DNA from: JABFRG01 sp038210445
GTDB taxonomy: Bacteria > Myxococcota_A > Polyangia > Polyangiales > Polyangiaceae
NCBI GenBank assembly: GCA_038210445.1
Contig: JBBQWQ010000002.1
Span: 62,001-126,000, forward strand
Direction of reading: 5' to 3'
DNA length: 64,000 nucleotides
Shown: one piece after another, positions 62,910 through 64,000 of the stretch
Numbering within the stretch: position 1 is the first letter of the stretch
Layout of the letters: every line of letters starts with the position of its first letter
The notes under the pieces: generated by a model
Database searches by the model: none
The model's input: the letters and a program-made list of their open reading frames with translations, nothing else
What the model was told of the DNA's origin: nothing
Translations under genes and position numbers: made by a program

Positions 62910-63725
62910 TCAGAGCCACGAGCAGGTTCCGTCTAGATTGACACGGCAGGTGGGATCGCCCTCAGGACACTTGCAGTTGGCCTTGGGCTTGACGGGCCCG
63001 CCGGGACCCGACACGCCGGGCCCGGAGGCGCCGGCGGCTCCGTGTTTCAGCGCCTCCTGGGCCTCGCGCTCCTTGGTCTGCGCCGCGGTGAGCTTGGCTT
63101 GCGCCTCGGCCTTGGCCGCGCCCTGCGCGTGCTCCACGTCGCTCTTGAGGCGCTCGACCTCGTCGTGCTGGCTGCGTGCGGCGCTCTCGAGCTTGTCGAT
63201 CTTGGCCTGGTGCTCGGCGGCCTCGTCCTGATGCCGGCGGTCGGCTTCGGTCTTGGCGTCGGCCTGGAGCTTGAGTGCGACTCCGGAGCCGACGATGGTG
63301 AGCAGGAGCACCGCGCCGCCGAGGCCCACCATGAGCGAGAGGCGCTTCTTCTTCTTGTCTTGCGCCAGCGCCGCGAGCTCGCGCTCGTGGGCCTGGGTGC
63401 GGATCATCTGCTCCAGGCGCCCGCGGCTCTCGGCCTCGACCCGGGCGCGCTCCACCTCGGCTTGCCGCATCGCCTCGAGGCGCGCTGCTTCTTCCCGCGC
63501 CGACGCCTCCTCGTGGAGCTTGCGGTCAGCCTCCGCCCGCATCCTCGCCGCTTCGGCCTCGCGGGTACGGCGCTCGGCGTCGGCTTGGGCGGCCTCCGAG
63601 GCGCGAATCGTGGCGAGCCGGGCGTCCTCCTCCTTCTTGAGGCGGTCCTCCTCGAGGGTCATCAGCTCTTTGAGCGAGAAGAGCACCGAGCTCTCCTTCA
63701 TCACGTCTTTGTCGCGTTGGTTCAT
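62910..63725 (-). CDS. Coiled-coil membrane protein, ESSVLFSLKEL family copy 2
   Basis: A 271-residue paralogue of the next gene. ESSVLFSLKELMTLEEDRLK is nearly identical between the two, as is QDKKKK before the membrane helix (LSLMVGLGGAVLLLTIVGSG). Coiled coils flank the helix: cytoplasmic about 25-125 and periplasmic about 155-225. The end has CKCPEGDPTCRVNLDGTCSW, again Cys-rich. The layout resembles a tether or scaffold spanning the inner membrane. Function unknown. The two genes lie 153 nt apart and likely form one transcript with rlmB. Confidence 0.75.
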   Translation of the reverse strand: MNQRDKDVMKESSVLFSLKELMTLEEDRLKKEEDARLATIRASEAAQADAERRTREAEAARMRAEADRKLHEEASAREEAARLEAMRQAEVERARVEAESRGRLEQMIRTQAHERELAALAQDKKKKRLSLMVGLGGAVLLLTIVGSGVALKLQADAKTEADRRHQDEAAEHQAKIDKLESAARSQHDEVERLKSDVEHAQGAAKAEAQAKLTAAQTKEREAQEALKHGAAGASGPGVSGPGGPVKPKANCKCPEGDPTCRVNLDGTCSWL

Positions 63726-63867
63726 CGGCGGGGGCCTCGGACTCGTGGGTCGGTGAAGTAGCGTGTGGGCCGCGGTGCGTGCGATGCGGGCGTGGAAAAT
63801 TGCTGGCTCACGGTTTGGACCCACGACCCCGGGGCGCCTTTGGAGCCTGCGTGTCGATCTCCGCAAC

Positions 63868-63907
63868 GGTTGCGCGGTTGCGCGGTTGCGCGGTTGTGCT
63901 GTTGCGC
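63868..63907. repeat. Five tandem 8-bp repeats
   Basis: GGTTGCGC is repeated three times exactly and then twice with one change each (GGTTGTGC, TGTTGCGC). It lies in the divergent region between 63725 and 63954, which holds no other gene. Such simple repeats can vary in number. Confidence 0.7.
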
Positions 63908-63953
63908 AAAAGGGGCGCTCCGCGATACGACGGTTCTCCCCAAGGAGACACGA

Positions 63954-64000
63954 ATGGCCACCCCCGTCAGCGCGCACATCACCGGAACCGTTTGGAAAAT
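63954..64000 (+). CDS. Biotin/lipoyl carrier protein, N-terminal fragment
   Basis: An ATG with AAGGAG 8 nt upstream opens a frame that runs off the window. The 15 complete codons read MATPVSAHITGTVWK. The phrase HITGTVWK is how biotinyl carrier domains of acyl-CoA carboxylases begin, before the ESMKME biotin site, so this is probably a carrier subunit. The attachment lysine is outside the window. Confidence 0.5.
   Translation, partial: MATPVSAHITGTVWK

Noticed and set aside
63868..63907. CRISPR array
   Set aside because: Units are 8 bp and directly adjacent with no spacers; no cas genes are present.

Overview
The window is 64 kb of GC-rich bacterial chromosome and most likely comes from a myxobacterium (Myxococcota, probably the Polyangia side). 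The evidence is many short lipoproteins with Asp-Ala-Gly-rich linkers after the lipobox, a Glt/Nfs-type envelope complex with an AgmX/PglI C-terminal domain, an FHA-sigma54 activator, a kinase-ATPase-TPR giant, a DUF4388 protein and many 4-nt start/stop overlaps. No tRNA, rRNA, CRISPR array or intact mobile element was seen. The only mobile DNA is a decayed IS3-family remnant near 33.6-34.0 kb.

Layout. 0.06-0.66 kb: ECF sigma factor (minus). 1.2-12.9 kb: a seven-to-eight-gene plus-strand cluster of secreted TPR and coiled-coil proteins, two tiny secreted paralogues, a three-helix membrane protein and a GltG/PglI-like TonB-type protein, closed by a strong terminator. An ECF-type promoter sits before the last gene. 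13.1-16.1 kb: a sigma70 promoter, a periplasmic coiled-coil protein, an outer-membrane beta-barrel and a short OPX (Wza-like) lipoprotein. Together these look like a polysaccharide secretion or surface machine that joins Glt/Nfs parts to an OPX/beta-barrel exporter. 16-21.4 kb: asparaginase, AI-2E family permease, MazG, RlmN, Lgt. 21.4-24.8 kb: a minus-strand Fur/PerR-rubrerythrin-FeS oxidoreductase-DUF3501-thioesterase set with a Fur-type box and an internal terminator hairpin. 24.9-33.4 kb: fatty-acyl-AMP ligase, pseudouridine synthase, ferritin-like lipoprotein, flippase-like membrane protein, MoxR ATPase and a DUF1704 metallopeptidase.

33.4-35.9 kb is an accessory patch: IS3 remnant, an orphan protein, and two tandem Cys-rich lipoproteins, the first broken by an in-frame stop. 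35.8-46.3 kb: enoyl-CoA hydratase, metallophosphoesterase, sugar nucleotidyltransferase, beta-propeller lipoprotein, SPOR protein, and a class II amidotransferase-like protein without its catalytic cysteine. 46.3-53.3 kb: kinase-ATPase-TPR protein, FHA-sigma54 activator, CoaE and lipoproteins. 53.5-58.0 kb: dnaE and a second MoxR-type ATPase. 58-61.9 kb: lipoprotein, DUF4388 protein, enoyl-CoA hydratase and a SpoU methyltransferase. 62-63.7 kb: two tandem paralogous coiled-coil membrane proteins. The window ends in the start of a biotin/lipoyl carrier gene.

The best candidates for new biology are the Glt/Nfs-plus-OPX locus, the small tandem secreted proteins inside it, a short repeated hairpin found in intergenic regions, and the tandem coiled-coil family at the right end.
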